Source: Variovorax sp. PBL-H6 | Lineage (GTDB): Bacteria > Pseudomonadota > Gammaproteobacteria > Burkholderiales > Burkholderiaceae_C | NCBI RefSeq assembly: GCF_901827155.1 | Contig: NZ_LR594659.1 | Location: 5,176,001 to 5,240,000, forward strand | Direction: 5' to 3' | DNA length: 64,000 bases | Part shown: positions 1-9,824 of the stretch, in pieces | How the letters are laid out: every line of letters starts with the position of its first letter | Position numbering within the stretch: the stretch's first letter is position 1 | Position numbers and translations under genes: made by a program | Notes under the pieces: model-generated | Database searches by the model: none | Told to the model about the DNA's origin: nothing | The model's input: only the letters and a program-made list of their open reading frames with translations

Positions 1-148
1 CGGCATAGAGGGTGTCGAACACGAGGCTCGACTTGCCCGAGCCGCTCGGCCCGGTGACCACCGTCATCTCGCCGGTGCGGATGTCGAGGTCGAGGTTCTG
101 GAGATTGTGCTGACGCGCACCGCGTATCCGGATGGAGCCCTGTGTCAT
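1..148 (-). CDS. uvrA: UvrA excinuclease subunit, N-terminal fragment (cut by window edge)
   Basis: Only the first 49 codons are present; the gene runs off the left edge. The translation opens [18 protein letters not shown] and carries the Walker A motif GPSGSGKSS followed by LVFDTLYA, the N-terminal ATP-binding signature of UvrA, the damage-recognition ATPase of nucleotide excision repair. Most UvrA proteins read [17 protein letters not shown] here. The P and V substitutions resemble the oversized UvrA proteins (about 1,900 residues) that I recall from Burkholderiales, but length cannot be judged from this fragment. I saw no LexA box in the bases upstream of the start. Confidence 0.85.
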   Translation of the reverse strand, partial: MTQGSIRIRGARQHNLQNLDLDIRTGEMTVVTGPSGSGKSSLVFDTLYA

Positions 149-352
149 GAGTGCCTTGGGGTGGGGGCAGACATTCTAGAAACCAACGGGCCGCAATGTG
201 CAAAGCGTCACATGACCGGCCGTTCGGCAAGGTCAAGGGGGCACCGGCGCTGGTGCGCGCCAAGGATGCCTTGATCATGATCGACAAGTTCTGTCCGGAC
301 GTCGATGACTTGCCCTCGCTAATCGTCGTGATGCGGGGGAAGTATGAGTGCC

Positions 353-382
353 AAAACATGAGCCACGGCCTGGTGACTCATG
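353..382 (-). terminator. Hairpin with short U tract after the small membrane protein gene
   Basis: Arms at 357-366 and 373-382 pair with one mismatch around a 6-base loop. On the minus strand the stem is followed by TTTTGG. It overlaps the stop codon of the upstream small gene, so it could end that transcript. The U tract is short, so this is a weak candidate. The rest of 149-356, between here and uvrA, shows no coding sequence I can support. Confidence 0.4.
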
Positions 383-533
383 CGTGATCAAGTACCCCAT
401 CGTCAATGGGGAGGCGGGCTGTTCCATCCCCGCCGTGCTTCTCGCCCGACATGTCGACCTTGTCCCCTGCCTGCATGATCACGAAGAGCGAAATGGCCGC
501 GAAGACCACGAAGCCGATGGCCAATTTCCACAT
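378..533 (-). CDS. Small single-pass membrane protein, function unknown
   Basis: A 51-residue protein starting MWKLAIGFVVFAAISLFVIM: one N-terminal hydrophobic segment (about residues 2-20), then a short polar tail rich in Asp, Gly and His. I start it at the ATG at 533 because AGGAGA lies 8 bases upstream; the 18 codons further upstream read through the terminator of the transporter gene. No known domain is visible. A signal-anchor or very small inner-membrane protein is the best description. It lies between uvrA and the MHS transporter, downstream of the latter on the same strand, but the terminator at 558-594 should separate the transcripts. Confidence 0.55.
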   Translation of the reverse strand: MWKLAIGFVVFAAISLFVIMQAGDKVDMSGEKHGGDGTARLPIDDGVLDHA

Positions 534-557
534 GATCTGCGTCTCCTGGATGTTCAA

Positions 558-594
558 CGAAAAAGCCTCGCGCCATGGACACGGCACGAGGCTT
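558..594 (-). terminator. Rho-independent terminator of the MHS transporter gene
   Basis: Perfect 8-bp arms AAGCCTCG (563-570) and CGAGGCTT (587-594). Read on the minus strand the stem is followed by a T run, the classical intrinsic terminator layout. It lies 55 bases after the transporter stop. Confidence 0.75.
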
Positions 595-601
595 CTTTGT
601 C

Positions 602-627
602 GAACAAGGGGCCGGCGCCCCTTGTTC
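602..627 (-). terminator. Perfect 11-bp palindrome after the transporter, possible first stem of a double terminator
   Basis: Arms 602-612 and 617-627 (GAACAAGGGGC and its exact complement) flank CGGC. It lies between the transporter stop and the intrinsic terminator at 558-594 and has no U tract of its own. It may stabilise the 3' end or act as a protein-binding palindrome. Confidence 0.4.
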
Positions 628-648
628 AGGTCAGGCTAGGCCGGCGGC

Positions 649-2343
649 CTAGTCGTTCGCGTAGATGTCGACATCCTTGGTCTCGCGCACGAACAGCGTG
701 CCGACCACCAGCGTGATGCCCGCGATGATGATCGGATACCAGAGGCCGTTGTACATGTTGCCGGTCGAGGCCACGATCGCAAAGGCCGTGGTCGGCAGCA
801 GGCCGCCGAACCAGCCGTTGCCGATGTGGTACGGCAGGCTCATCGAGGTGTAGCGGATGCGCGTCGGGAACAGTTCGACCAGCATGGCGGCGATCGGGCC
901 GTAGACCATCGTGACCAGCAGCACCAGCCAGAACAGAAGCGCAACGACCATCGCCTTGTTCATCTTGGCCGGATCGGCCTTGGCGGGGTAGCCGGCGGCC
1001 TTCAGGTCGTCCGCGACGCCCTTCTTGAACGCGGCAATCTCCTTGCCCGATCCTTCGTCGAACTTGTGGTTGACCACCTTGCCGACGGGCGCCTCGACCG
1101 TCTTGTTGCCGATCTTGACGACCGCATTGGAGCCGGGCGGGCCTTCGACGTTGTCGTAGCTCACCGAGTTCTGCACCAGGTAGCGCTTGGCGATGTCGCA
1201 GGAGCTGCTGAAGTCGATCTCGCGTGCCACCGGGTTGCCCTGGAAGGAGCAGGACTTGGGATCGGCCGTCACCGTCACGCCGGCAGTGGCCTGGGCCTTG
1301 GCGAGGTCGGGGTTGGCGTACTCGGTCAGCATCTTGAAGACCGGGAAGTAGGTCACCACGGCCAGCAGGCAGCCGGCCATGATGATCGGCTTGCGGCCGA
1401 TCTTGTCGGACAGCGTGCCGAAGACCACGAAGAAGGGCGTGCCGATCAGCAGCGCGGCCGCGATCATCAGATTGGCGGTGGTCGCATCGACCTTGAGTTG
1501 CTGCGTCAGGAAGAAGAGCGCGTAGAACTGGCCCGAGTACCACACCACGGCTTGTCCGGCGGTCAGGCCGACCAGCGCCAGGATCACGATCTTGAGGTTC
1601 TTCCACTCGCCGAAGGATTCGGCGAGGGGTGCCTTCGAGGTCTTGCCCTCGGCCTTCATCTTCTGGAAGGCCGGCGACTCGGAGAGCGACAGTCGGATCC
1701 ACACCGACACCGCCAGCAGCGCGATCGAGACCAGGAAAGGCACGCGCCAGCCCCAGGCACCGAAGGCGTCCTCGCCGAGCCAGGTGCGCACGCCGAGGAT
1801 GACCAGCAGGCTCAGGAACAGGCCCAGCGTGGCCGTGGTCTGGATCCACGAGGTGTAGGCGCCGCGCTTGCCGTGCGGCGAGTGCTCGGCCACGTACGTG
1901 GCGGCACCGCCGTACTCGCCGCCGAGTGCCAGCCCCTGCAGCAGCCGCAATGCGATCAGGATCACGGGCGCCGCGACGCCGATGGTGGCGTAGCTCGGCA
2001 GCAGCCCGACGATGAAGGTCGACAGGCCCATGATCAGGATGGTCACCAGGAAGGTGTACTTGCGTCCGATCATGTCGCCCAGCCGGCCGAACACGATGGC
2101 GCCGAAGGGCCGCACCAGGAAACCGGCCGCAAAGGCGAGCAGCGCGAAGATGAAGGCCGCGCCCGCTTCCAGGCCGCTGAAGAACTGCTTGGCGATGATG
2201 GCCGCCAAGGAACCGTAGAGATAGAAGTCGTACCACTCGAACACGGTGCCGAGCGAGGAAGCGAAGATGACCTTCTTCTCCTCCGCGGACATGGGGCGGG
2301 GTACAGGCGTCGGCCTTCCCCGCGAATCAAGTGTGGCTGCCAT
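649..2343 (-). CDS. MHS-family MFS transporter (metabolite:H+ symporter) with a large extracytoplasmic insert
   Basis: A 564-residue inner-membrane symporter. The GTVFEWYDFYLYG motif (about residues 32-44), LGDMIGRK (88-95) and LLQGLALGGEYGG place it in the metabolite:H+ symporter branch of the major facilitator superfamily (ProP, KgtP, ShiA relatives), which take up organic acids or betaines. Family members are usually 430-450 residues. The excess here is a hydrophilic segment at about 342-460 between late transmembrane helices, with two cysteines (C365, C382) that could form a disulfide. The start at 2343 is fixed by AGGAGA 7 bases upstream; in-frame codons further upstream lack a ribosome site. 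The substrate cannot be told from sequence. It is followed by the terminator at 558-594. Confidence 0.85.
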   Translation of the reverse strand: MAATLDSRGRPTPVPRPMSAEEKKVIFASSLGTVFEWYDFYLYGSLAAIIAKQFFSGLEAGAAFIFALLAFAAGFLVRPFGAIVFGRLGDMIGRKYTFLVTILIMGLSTFIVGLLPSYATIGVAAPVILIALRLLQGLALGGEYGGAATYVAEHSPHGKRGAYTSWIQTTATLGLFLSLLVILGVRTWLGEDAFGAWGWRVPFLVSIALLAVSVWIRLSLSESPAFQKMKAEGKTSKAPLAESFGEWKNLKIVILALVGLTAGQAVVWYSGQFYALFFLTQQLKVDATTANLMIAAALLIGTPFFVVFGTLSDKIGRKPIIMAGCLLAVVTYFPVFKMLTEYANPDLAKAQATAGVTVTADPKSCSFQGNPVAREIDFSSSCDIAKRYLVQNSVSYDNVEGPPGSNAVVKIGNKTVEAPVGKVVNHKFDEGSGKEIAAFKKGVADDLKAAGYPAKADPAKMNKAMVVALLFWLVLLVTMVYGPIAAMLVELFPTRIRYTSMSLPYHIGNGWFGGLLPTTAFAIVASTGNMYNGLWYPIIIAGITLVVGTLFVRETKDVDIYAND

Positions 2344-2483
2344 TTCGTCGTCTCCTGTTATTCCCACGGCGTGGGGCGTGACGAATTCTTGGCGGGACGA
2401 CTGACCCAGGGCTTTCGCCAAACTGAATCGGTGCTGACGAATTAGGGTGAGACCCGAAGGGCGCGTTTCAGAATGTAGAAAAT

Positions 2484-3128
2484 TCAGCGATTGCTGCTGC
2501 GCAGCAGCGTGGGGCGCGCCGCGGCACCTTCCCACTGCGGCCCGTCGAACCAGGCATTCCCGCGCAGGTAGTCGCGCAGCATGGCCAGACCGTCAAAGCC
2601 CCAGAACTGGCGACCGTCGACTTCGCACATGGGCACGCCGAAGACGCCACGCGCGATGGCCGCGTCGGTATTGGCCTTGAGCTGCGCCTTGACCTCCTCG
2701 CCGCCTGCATCGCGCTGCACCCGCAGCCGAGCGGCGAGGGCGGCCAGCCGCACGGCATCGCCTGCCTCGCCGCCGCCCTGCCAGACATCGCGGAAGATCG
2801 TCTCGGCCACGTGGCGGTTGACGTCGCCGTCCGCCGTGGTGGCGAGCGCGAGCCGCAGATGCGGCAGCGGGTTGTAGGGATGCGAGGCCGGCATCTCGAT
2901 CGCGATGCCATTCGCCTGACCAAGCCACAGCACGTGGCGGTAGGTCCAGGCCCGCTTCGCAGGAATCTCGGCAGGGCCGAGCTGCCCGTGGTGCTTGAGC
3001 AGCGCACCCAGCAATACCGGCCGGTAGGCCACGCTGTAGCTCAGCCCTTCGAGCGCTTGCGGCAGATGCTCGAAGGCCAGGTAGGCGTAGGGCGAGATGA
3101 AGTCGAGATGGAAGGTGATGTGCTTCAT
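2484..3128 (-). CDS. 2-hydroxychromene-2-carboxylate isomerase family protein (DsbA/GST-kappa fold)
   Basis: A 214-residue protein beginning MKHITFHLDFISPYAYLAFEHL. The S12-P13-Y pair in place of a CxxC motif marks the thioredoxin-like HCCA isomerase / kappa-class glutathione transferase family, which uses glutathione in cis-trans isomerisation during aromatic ring degradation. The C-terminal GVFGVPMCEVDGRQFWGFDGL region is the usual cis-proline/GSH-side segment. The ATG at 3128 overlaps the stop of the DUF1289 gene (ATGA), so the two are translationally coupled. It is the last gene of the long leucine/biotin series; no naphthalene-type genes are near, so the true substrate is unknown. About 140 non-coding bases separate it from the transporter. 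Confidence 0.8.
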   Translation of the reverse strand: MKHITFHLDFISPYAYLAFEHLPQALEGLSYSVAYRPVLLGALLKHHGQLGPAEIPAKRAWTYRHVLWLGQANGIAIEMPASHPYNPLPHLRLALATTADGDVNRHVAETIFRDVWQGGGEAGDAVRLAALAARLRVQRDAGGEEVKAQLKANTDAAIARGVFGVPMCEVDGRQFWGFDGLAMLRDYLRGNAWFDGPQWEGAAARPTLLRSSNR

Positions 3129-3382
3129 GGCCGATCTTCTCCTCCGGAGTCCAGTAAGCCTGCATCGGCGCGCAGCTCGATGGCTCGCCACACGCTGCGT
3201 CGGGTTGCGTCGTCCATGCCGCTCCATGCGGCGATCTCGTCGATGGTGCGCAGGCAGCCTTCGCAGAAGCCACTGGCCGGGTCCATGCGGCAGACGGAAA
3301 TGCAGGGAGAGGGCACGTCGCGTGCCTTGCTGCGCGCGGCGACGGCGCGATCGGCGAGCGGATGGAGGGCATCCCCGCTCAC
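3125..3382 (-). CDS. DUF1289 small cysteine-rich protein
   Basis: An 85-residue protein with the pattern PSPCISVCRMDPASGFCEGCLRT, the C-x3-C-x8-C-x2-C core typical of DUF1289 proteins, which are suspected metal or Fe-S binding proteins of unknown role. The flanking RTIDEIAAWSGM segment is also family-typical. The start codon is GTG at 3382 overlapping the TGA of the upstream YbaK gene (GTGA), and its own stop overlaps the start of the downstream isomerase gene. Expression is therefore probably by translational coupling; I see no strong separate ribosome site. Confidence 0.8.
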   Translation of the reverse strand: MSGDALHPLADRAVAARSKARDVPSPCISVCRMDPASGFCEGCLRTIDEIAAWSGMDDATRRSVWRAIELRADAGLLDSGGEDRP

Positions 3383-3870
3383 ACCACGTCCGCCACCGGC
3401 GCGCCGGTCAGCGACTCGAGCTCATGCGGGCGCAGTTGCACCACCGCATGCGGGTGCCCGGCCGCCGCCCAGACTTCGTCGAAGCGGAACAGCTCGCGGT
3501 CGATCAGCATCACCGGGGCCGTGGCATGGGCAAAGGGCGAGACGCCGCCGATTGAGAAGCCGGTCGCGCGTTTGACGAAGTCGGCATCGGCGCGGCCCAG
3601 CTTGCCGCCGACCAGCGCTTCGACCTTCTTTTCGTCGACCCGCTTGTCGCCCGAGGTCACGACCAACACCGCTGCCTCGTCGCTCTTGCGGCGGAACACG
3701 ATGCTCTTGGCGATCTGCGCCACCGAGATGCCCAGAGCATCGGCCGCCTGCTGCGCGGTGCGGCAGGCATCGTCGAGCATCCGCGGCGCATGTGGATGGC
3801 CACGCTCTTGCAGCAGCCGCGCGACGCGCTGCACGCCTTCCGGGAGGGATGTCAATTCAGCACCGCACAT
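3379..3870 (-). CDS. YbaK/EbsC-family aminoacyl-tRNA deacylase-like protein
   Basis: A 163-residue single-domain protein. RTAQQAADALGISVAQIAKSIVFR followed by VLVVTSGDKRVDEKKV and GFSIGGVSPFAH matches the YbaK/ProX editing-domain family, which hydrolyses mischarged aminoacyl-tRNAs in trans. The GGVSPFAH segment is the conserved substrate-binding loop. It is a free-standing domain rather than part of ProRS. It lies 18 bases after the HMG-CoA lyase gene and overlaps the DUF1289 gene, so it is part of the operon tail. Which tRNA it edits cannot be decided from sequence. Confidence 0.85.
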   Translation of the reverse strand: MCGAELTSLPEGVQRVARLLQERGHPHAPRMLDDACRTAQQAADALGISVAQIAKSIVFRRKSDEAAVLVVTSGDKRVDEKKVEALVGGKLGRADADFVKRATGFSIGGVSPFAHATAPVMLIDRELFRFDEVWAAAGHPHAVVQLRPHELESLTGAPVADVV

Positions 3871-3888
3871 GGATGGGCCAAGCGTATC

Positions 3889-4809
3889 TCACGCCGCCCG
3901 CTTGGTCCGGATCGCCTTCGACACCCGCGAGTTCGGCTCCCGGCCGAGGGCCTCGTTGATGTAGACACCGGCGTCGATGAGCTTGTCGAGGTCGATGCCG
4001 GTCTCGATGCCCATGCCATGCAGCATGTAGACCACGTCCTCGGTCGCGACGTTGCCTGTGGCGCCCTTCGCAAAGGGACAGCCGCCCAGGCCGCCCACCG
4101 ACGTGTCGAATTGCCACACGCCCAGTTCCAGGCTGGCAAGGGTGTTGGAGAGCGCCTGGCCGTAGGTGTCGTGGAAGTGGCCGGAGATGTCGTCGACGGC
4201 GAAGTGATCGAGCGTCGCCTCGAGCGCGCGGCGCACCTTCAGGGGCGTGCCCACGCCGATGGTGTCGGCAACGCCTACGTGCTGCACGCCGATGTCCTTC
4301 ATCAGCTTCGCGAGCATGCCCACGCGCTCGGGCGCGACCTCGCCTTCGTAGGGGCAGCCCACGGTGCACGACATGGCGCCGCGCACATGGATCCCTTTCT
4401 CGCGCGCCGCGTCCACCACGGGACTGAAGCGCTCGATGCTCTCGGCGATGGAGCAGTTGATGTTCTTCTGGCTGAAGGCCTCGCTGGCGGCGCCGAAGAC
4501 CACGATCTCGTCGGGCCACTCCTCGCGTGGCGCGGCGATCGCCGCCTCGAAGCCCTTCATGTTGGGCGTGAGCACCGAATAGCGCACGCCCGGCCGGCGG
4601 CGGATGCCCTGCATGACCTGCGCGTTGTCGGCCATCTGCGGCACCCACTTCGGGCTGACGAAACTGGTGACCTCGATCTCCTTCAATCCGGCCTCCTGGA
4701 GGCGATGGACCAGGCCGATCTTGACCTCGGCGGGAACGGCCTGCTTTTCGTTCTGCAGGCCATCGCGCGGACCGACGTCGACGAGCTTGACATGGGTGGG
4801 GAGCTTCAT
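3889..4809 (-). CDS. liuE: Hydroxymethylglutaryl-CoA lyase
   Basis: A 306-residue cytoplasmic enzyme that splits (S)-HMG-CoA to acetyl-CoA and acetoacetate, the last step of leucine catabolism. Visible features are VDVGPRDGLQNE at the N terminus (R15-D16 catalytic pair), GHFHDTYGQ with metal ligands H211 and H213, and the signature GGLGGCPFAKGATGN containing catalytic C244. The length matches bacterial HMG-CoA lyases (about 300). It is in the same transcription unit as both methylcrotonyl-CoA carboxylase subunits and the hydratase, so the assignment is supported by pathway context as well as sequence. Synonyms in other genomes are mvaB and hmgL. Confidence 0.95.
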   Translation of the reverse strand: MKLPTHVKLVDVGPRDGLQNEKQAVPAEVKIGLVHRLQEAGLKEIEVTSFVSPKWVPQMADNAQVMQGIRRRPGVRYSVLTPNMKGFEAAIAAPREEWPDEIVVFGAASEAFSQKNINCSIAESIERFSPVVDAAREKGIHVRGAMSCTVGCPYEGEVAPERVGMLAKLMKDIGVQHVGVADTIGVGTPLKVRRALEATLDHFAVDDISGHFHDTYGQALSNTLASLELGVWQFDTSVGGLGGCPFAKGATGNVATEDVVYMLHGMGIETGIDLDKLIDAGVYINEALGREPNSRVSKAIRTKRAA

Positions 4810-4848
4810 GGGTTGAGCCTTGTTCAGTCTTGTCTTGGGTAACGGGAT

Positions 4849-5778
4849 TCAGTATCCCCGCTCGCGCTCGACCACGCCAGCCACGGGCTCGCCCCGCTCG
4901 ATCGCAAGGATCTTGCCGGCGATCTGGGCAATGGTGGCTCCGCGTACCGTGCGTGCCGAGCCGTGCGGCGTCACCGTGATCTTCGGATGGCGCCAGAAAG
5001 GATGGTCTGCAGGCAGCGGCTCGACCTCGAACACGTCCAGCGTGGCGCCGGCGAGCTGCCCGCCGTCCAGCAGTGGGACGAGGTCGGCCTCGACCAGGTG
5101 CGCGCCGCGCGCGACATTGATCAGGTAGCCGCCCGGCTTGCCGCCATTCAGGCGCGAGAGCGTCTCGCGGTTGAGGATGCCGCGCGTGGCCTCGGTCAAC
5201 GGCAGCAGGTTGACCAGCACGCGGCTGGCGCCGAGGAAGGCGTCGAATTCCGCCTCGCCCGCAAAGGAGCGCAGGCCCTCGATCGCCTTGGGCGAGCGGC
5301 TCCATCCATTGACCGGGAACTCGAACTGCGCGACCGCTTTCGCAACGCGCTCGCCCAGCACGCCCAGGCCCATGACGCCGACGGGAAAGTCCTCGCGCTC
5401 GCGCGGCCTGCGAAAGCCCCAACGGCTCTCGCGCGCCTCGGCCTCGTAGAAATCGAACTCGCGGAAATGCCGTATCAGCGCGTGGCAGACGTACTCGGCC
5501 ATCTGCACCGACATGCCTGCATCGTCGAGTCGCACAACGAGGGCCTGGGGCGGCAGCCTGAGCTTGAGCAATGCATCCACGCCCGCACCGATGTTGAAGA
5601 TGCCGCGCAGCCCCGACTGCTCGTCGATGAAGGACTGCGGCGGCGACCAGACAACGGCATGGTCGGCCTGCGGCGCGCCCGGTTCCCAGTTCTCGACCTC
5701 GGCGCCGGGCAGCGCGGCGCGCAGGCCCTCGATCCAGGCGTCAGGGCGGTTGTCGGTGAGGCAGACGGTGATTCGCAT
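4849..5778 (-). CDS. ghrA: Glyoxylate/hydroxypyruvate reductase A-type 2-hydroxyacid dehydrogenase
   Basis: A 309-residue NAD(P)H-dependent dehydrogenase that reduces glyoxylate or hydroxypyruvate. VGVMGLGVLGERVAK is the Rossmann dinucleotide motif. The catalytic triad residues lie in INVARGAHL (Arg), DVFEVEPLPADHPFW (Glu) and TPHGSA (His). The PADHPFWRHP and GYLINVARG blocks are closest to the GhrA subgroup. The ATG at 5778 (MRITVCLTDN) is chosen because the preceding in-frame codons overlap the end of mccA. It sits 10 bases downstream of mccA; a link between leucine degradation and glyoxylate reduction is not established, so co-transcription may be its only tie. Confidence 0.85.
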   Translation of the reverse strand: MRITVCLTDNRPDAWIEGLRAALPGAEVENWEPGAPQADHAVVWSPPQSFIDEQSGLRGIFNIGAGVDALLKLRLPPQALVVRLDDAGMSVQMAEYVCHALIRHFREFDFYEAEARESRWGFRRPREREDFPVGVMGLGVLGERVAKAVAQFEFPVNGWSRSPKAIEGLRSFAGEAEFDAFLGASRVLVNLLPLTEATRGILNRETLSRLNGGKPGGYLINVARGAHLVEADLVPLLDGGQLAGATLDVFEVEPLPADHPFWRHPKITVTPHGSARTVRGATIAQIAGKILAIERGEPVAGVVERERGY

Positions 5779-5788
5779 GCCCGCAAGC

Positions 5789-7786
<1,998 letters not shown>

Positions 7787-7831
7787 GAGGACGGCTTTCC
7801 TGTGGGGGAGGTGGTGTGGATGGGGACGGGC

Positions 7832-8833
7832 TCAGGCGTCGCTGCGCATGCCCAGCCGCGCCAGCAGCGCGCGGTCTTTCGCGGCCTGGGGGTTGGCGGT
7901 GGTCAGCAGGCGATCGCCGTAGAAGATCGAATTGGCGCCGGCGAGGAAGCACAGCGACTGCAGCGCTTCGTCCATCTGCTCGCGCCCGGCCGACAGGCGC
8001 ACCATGCTCTTCGGCATGGTGATCCGGGCGACGGCAATGGTGCGCACGAACTCGAAAGGGTCGAGCGGCTCGGTGCCTGCCAGCGGCGTGCCCTCGACCT
8101 GCACAAGGTTGTTGATGGGCACCGACTCGGGGCAGGGGTCGAGATTGGCCAGCTGCGCGATGAGTCCGGCACGCTCCGCGCGCGATTCGCCCATGCCGAC
8201 GATGCCGCCGCAACACACATGCAGGCCGGCATCGCGCACGTGGCCGAGGGTGTCCAGGCGGTCCTGGTAGGTCCGGGTCGTGATGATCCTGTCGTAGAAC
8301 TCGGGAGCGCTGTCGAGGTTGTGGTTGTAGTAGTCGAGGCCCGCGTCCGCCAGTCGCTGCGCCTGTTCCGCCTCGAGCATGCCGAGGGTCACGCAGGTCT
8401 CCAGGCCGAGCGCCTTGACGCCGCGCACCATCTCGATGACGGGCTCCAGGTGCCGCTCCTTCGGGCTGCGCCAGGCCGCGCCCATGCAGAAGCGCGTGGC
8501 GCCATGGTCTTTCGCGGCCTGGGCTGCCGCCAGTACCTCGTCGAGCGCCATCAGCTTGCTGGCCTGCAGGCCGGTGTCGTGGTGGGCGCTCTGCGGGCAA
8601 TAGCCGCAGTCCTCCTCGCAGCCGCCGGTCTTGATCGACAGCAGGGTCGAGAGCTGCACGGTGTTGGCGTCGAAGTGCGCGCGATGCACCTGCTGCGCGC
8701 GGAACAGCAAGTCGTTGAAGGGCAGCTCGAAGAGCGCCTTGACGCTATCGACGCGCCACGCGGCGTTGCCGGGCAAGGCGTGCTGTTGCGAGGCCGTGGC
8801 CTTGCGGTCGATGAAGCTGATGCTGTGTTCCAT
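7832..8833 (-). CDS. bioB: Biotin synthase
   Basis: A 333-residue radical SAM enzyme that inserts sulfur into dethiobiotin. The 4Fe-4S/SAM motif C72-EED-C76-GY-C79 is followed by PQSAHHDTG, the BioB signature. Residues for the 2Fe-2S donor cluster are also present: [14 protein letters not shown] and the YNHNLDS segment. Length is normal for betaproteobacteria (about 330-345). It is the last of four biotin genes (bioA-F-D-B) and lies 24 bases after bioD and 45 before mccA. No bioC or bioH homologue is in the window, so pimelate assembly must be encoded elsewhere. Confidence 0.96.
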   Translation of the reverse strand: MEHSISFIDRKATASQQHALPGNAAWRVDSVKALFELPFNDLLFRAQQVHRAHFDANTVQLSTLLSIKTGGCEEDCGYCPQSAHHDTGLQASKLMALDEVLAAAQAAKDHGATRFCMGAAWRSPKERHLEPVIEMVRGVKALGLETCVTLGMLEAEQAQRLADAGLDYYNHNLDSAPEFYDRIITTRTYQDRLDTLGHVRDAGLHVCCGGIVGMGESRAERAGLIAQLANLDPCPESVPINNLVQVEGTPLAGTEPLDPFEFVRTIAVARITMPKSMVRLSAGREQMDEALQSLCFLAGANSIFYGDRLLTTANPQAAKDRALLARLGMRSDA

Positions 8834-8857
8834 GAAGAGAGATTCCTGTAGGCGGGT

Positions 8858-9556
8858 TCAGGCGGCCAGCGCCAGGGTGCTGCGCAACATGCGCAAATCG
8901 AGATGGGCGGCGGCGCGGGCCGCCTCGGGCGAGCCCAGGTGCGGCACCACGCCGAGCAGCGGCGCGTCCAGATGCGCTCGGAGTGTTTCGATGTTGGCCT
9001 CGAGGGCCAGCATCTGGGGATCGATGACGCTGCCGACCCAGCCCGCGAGCACGAGGCCGCGCGCACGAACTGCCTCGGCGGTGAGCAGCGCGTGGTTCAG
9101 GCAGCCGAGCCGCAATCCCACGACGAGCACCACCGGCAGCCCCAGCGCCACGGCGAGATCAGCGCTGTCGAAGTTGTCGGCCAGCGGCACGCGGAAGCCG
9201 CCTACGCCCTCGACGATCACGGCATCGGCCTGCTTCGCGAGCTGCGCGTACGCCAACAGCAGGGGCTGCAGCGCGATGCACATGTCCTCGTCCTGCGCTG
9301 CCAGGTGCGGCGATATCGGCGCGCGCAGCAGGTACGGGCAGCGCAGCGGCAGCGGGGCATCGACGTTGCCGGCGAGCTGCAGATGCTCGACGTCTTGGTT
9401 GCGCCACATGCCGCCGATGAGGTCGAGGCCGGCTGCCACCGGCTTCATGCCGACTGCGCGCAGGCCCGATGCAGCCAACGACCACAGCATGGCGCTGCTG
9501 ACCAGTGTCTTGCCTACGCCGGTGTCGGTGCCTGTGACGAAGCAATGCACTTTCAT
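8858..9556 (-). CDS. bioD: Dethiobiotin synthetase
   Basis: A 232-residue ATP-dependent enzyme closing the ureido ring of dethiobiotin. The P-loop GTDTGVGKT (residues 9-17) near the N terminus and [13 protein letters not shown], the Mg/DAPA-binding stretch, are diagnostic. It lies 24 bases upstream of bioB. Unlike the tight bioD-bioB junction, 268 bases separate it from bioF; that gap holds an inverted repeat element (9641-9778) and could carry a processing or regulatory site. Confidence 0.95.
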   Translation of the reverse strand: MKVHCFVTGTDTGVGKTLVSSAMLWSLAASGLRAVGMKPVAAGLDLIGGMWRNQDVEHLQLAGNVDAPLPLRCPYLLRAPISPHLAAQDEDMCIALQPLLLAYAQLAKQADAVIVEGVGGFRVPLADNFDSADLAVALGLPVVLVVGLRLGCLNHALLTAEAVRARGLVLAGWVGSVIDPQMLALEANIETLRAHLDAPLLGVVPHLGSPEAARAAAHLDLRMLRSTLALAA

Positions 9557-9640
9557 TGGAGAACCTCCGCGTGACGCACGGCGGTGCTTGCCTTGCGGGC
9601 CTCCGGCTTAGGGATTTGCCGACTTGCTCTGTGCCCGTTG

Positions 9641-9778
9641 GAGGGAGGGTTGGGGTGAGGGCACCGGGATTTCGATTCGTACCGAGTGCTTGGTTTGAGG
9701 CTCCAGCCTCGGAACGAGCGCAACGTACCAACATAAGACCCGCTGCCCTCACGCCAACCCTCTCCCCGAGGGAGAGGG
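9641..9778. repeat. REP-like inverted repeat element between bioF and bioD
   Basis: GGGTTGGGGTGAGGGC (9647-9662) recurs inverted, with one mismatch, at 9745-9760. The right end also forms a perfect 9-bp hairpin (CCCTCTCCC/GGGAGAGGG, 9758-9778). GGTGAGGG...CCCTCTCC palindromes are a common proteobacterial extragenic repeat type, so this is probably a mobile or MITE-like repeat pair enclosing about 80 bases. It accounts for most of the unusually large bioF-bioD gap. No other copy was found in this window. Confidence 0.6.
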
Positions 9779-9824
9779 AGCGCCACCGCGGTCGTGCCCT
9801 TCAGCAAGGCCCCCATCGCGTGTC

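Noticed and set aside
149..377. LexA-type SOS box before uvrA
   Set aside because: No CTGT-N8-ACAG palindrome was seen in the upstream bases.
826..2445. A 539-codon open frame on the plus strand opposite the MHS transporter
   Set aside because: Very rich in Gln, Asp, Arg and His, no domain; antisense to a well-supported gene.
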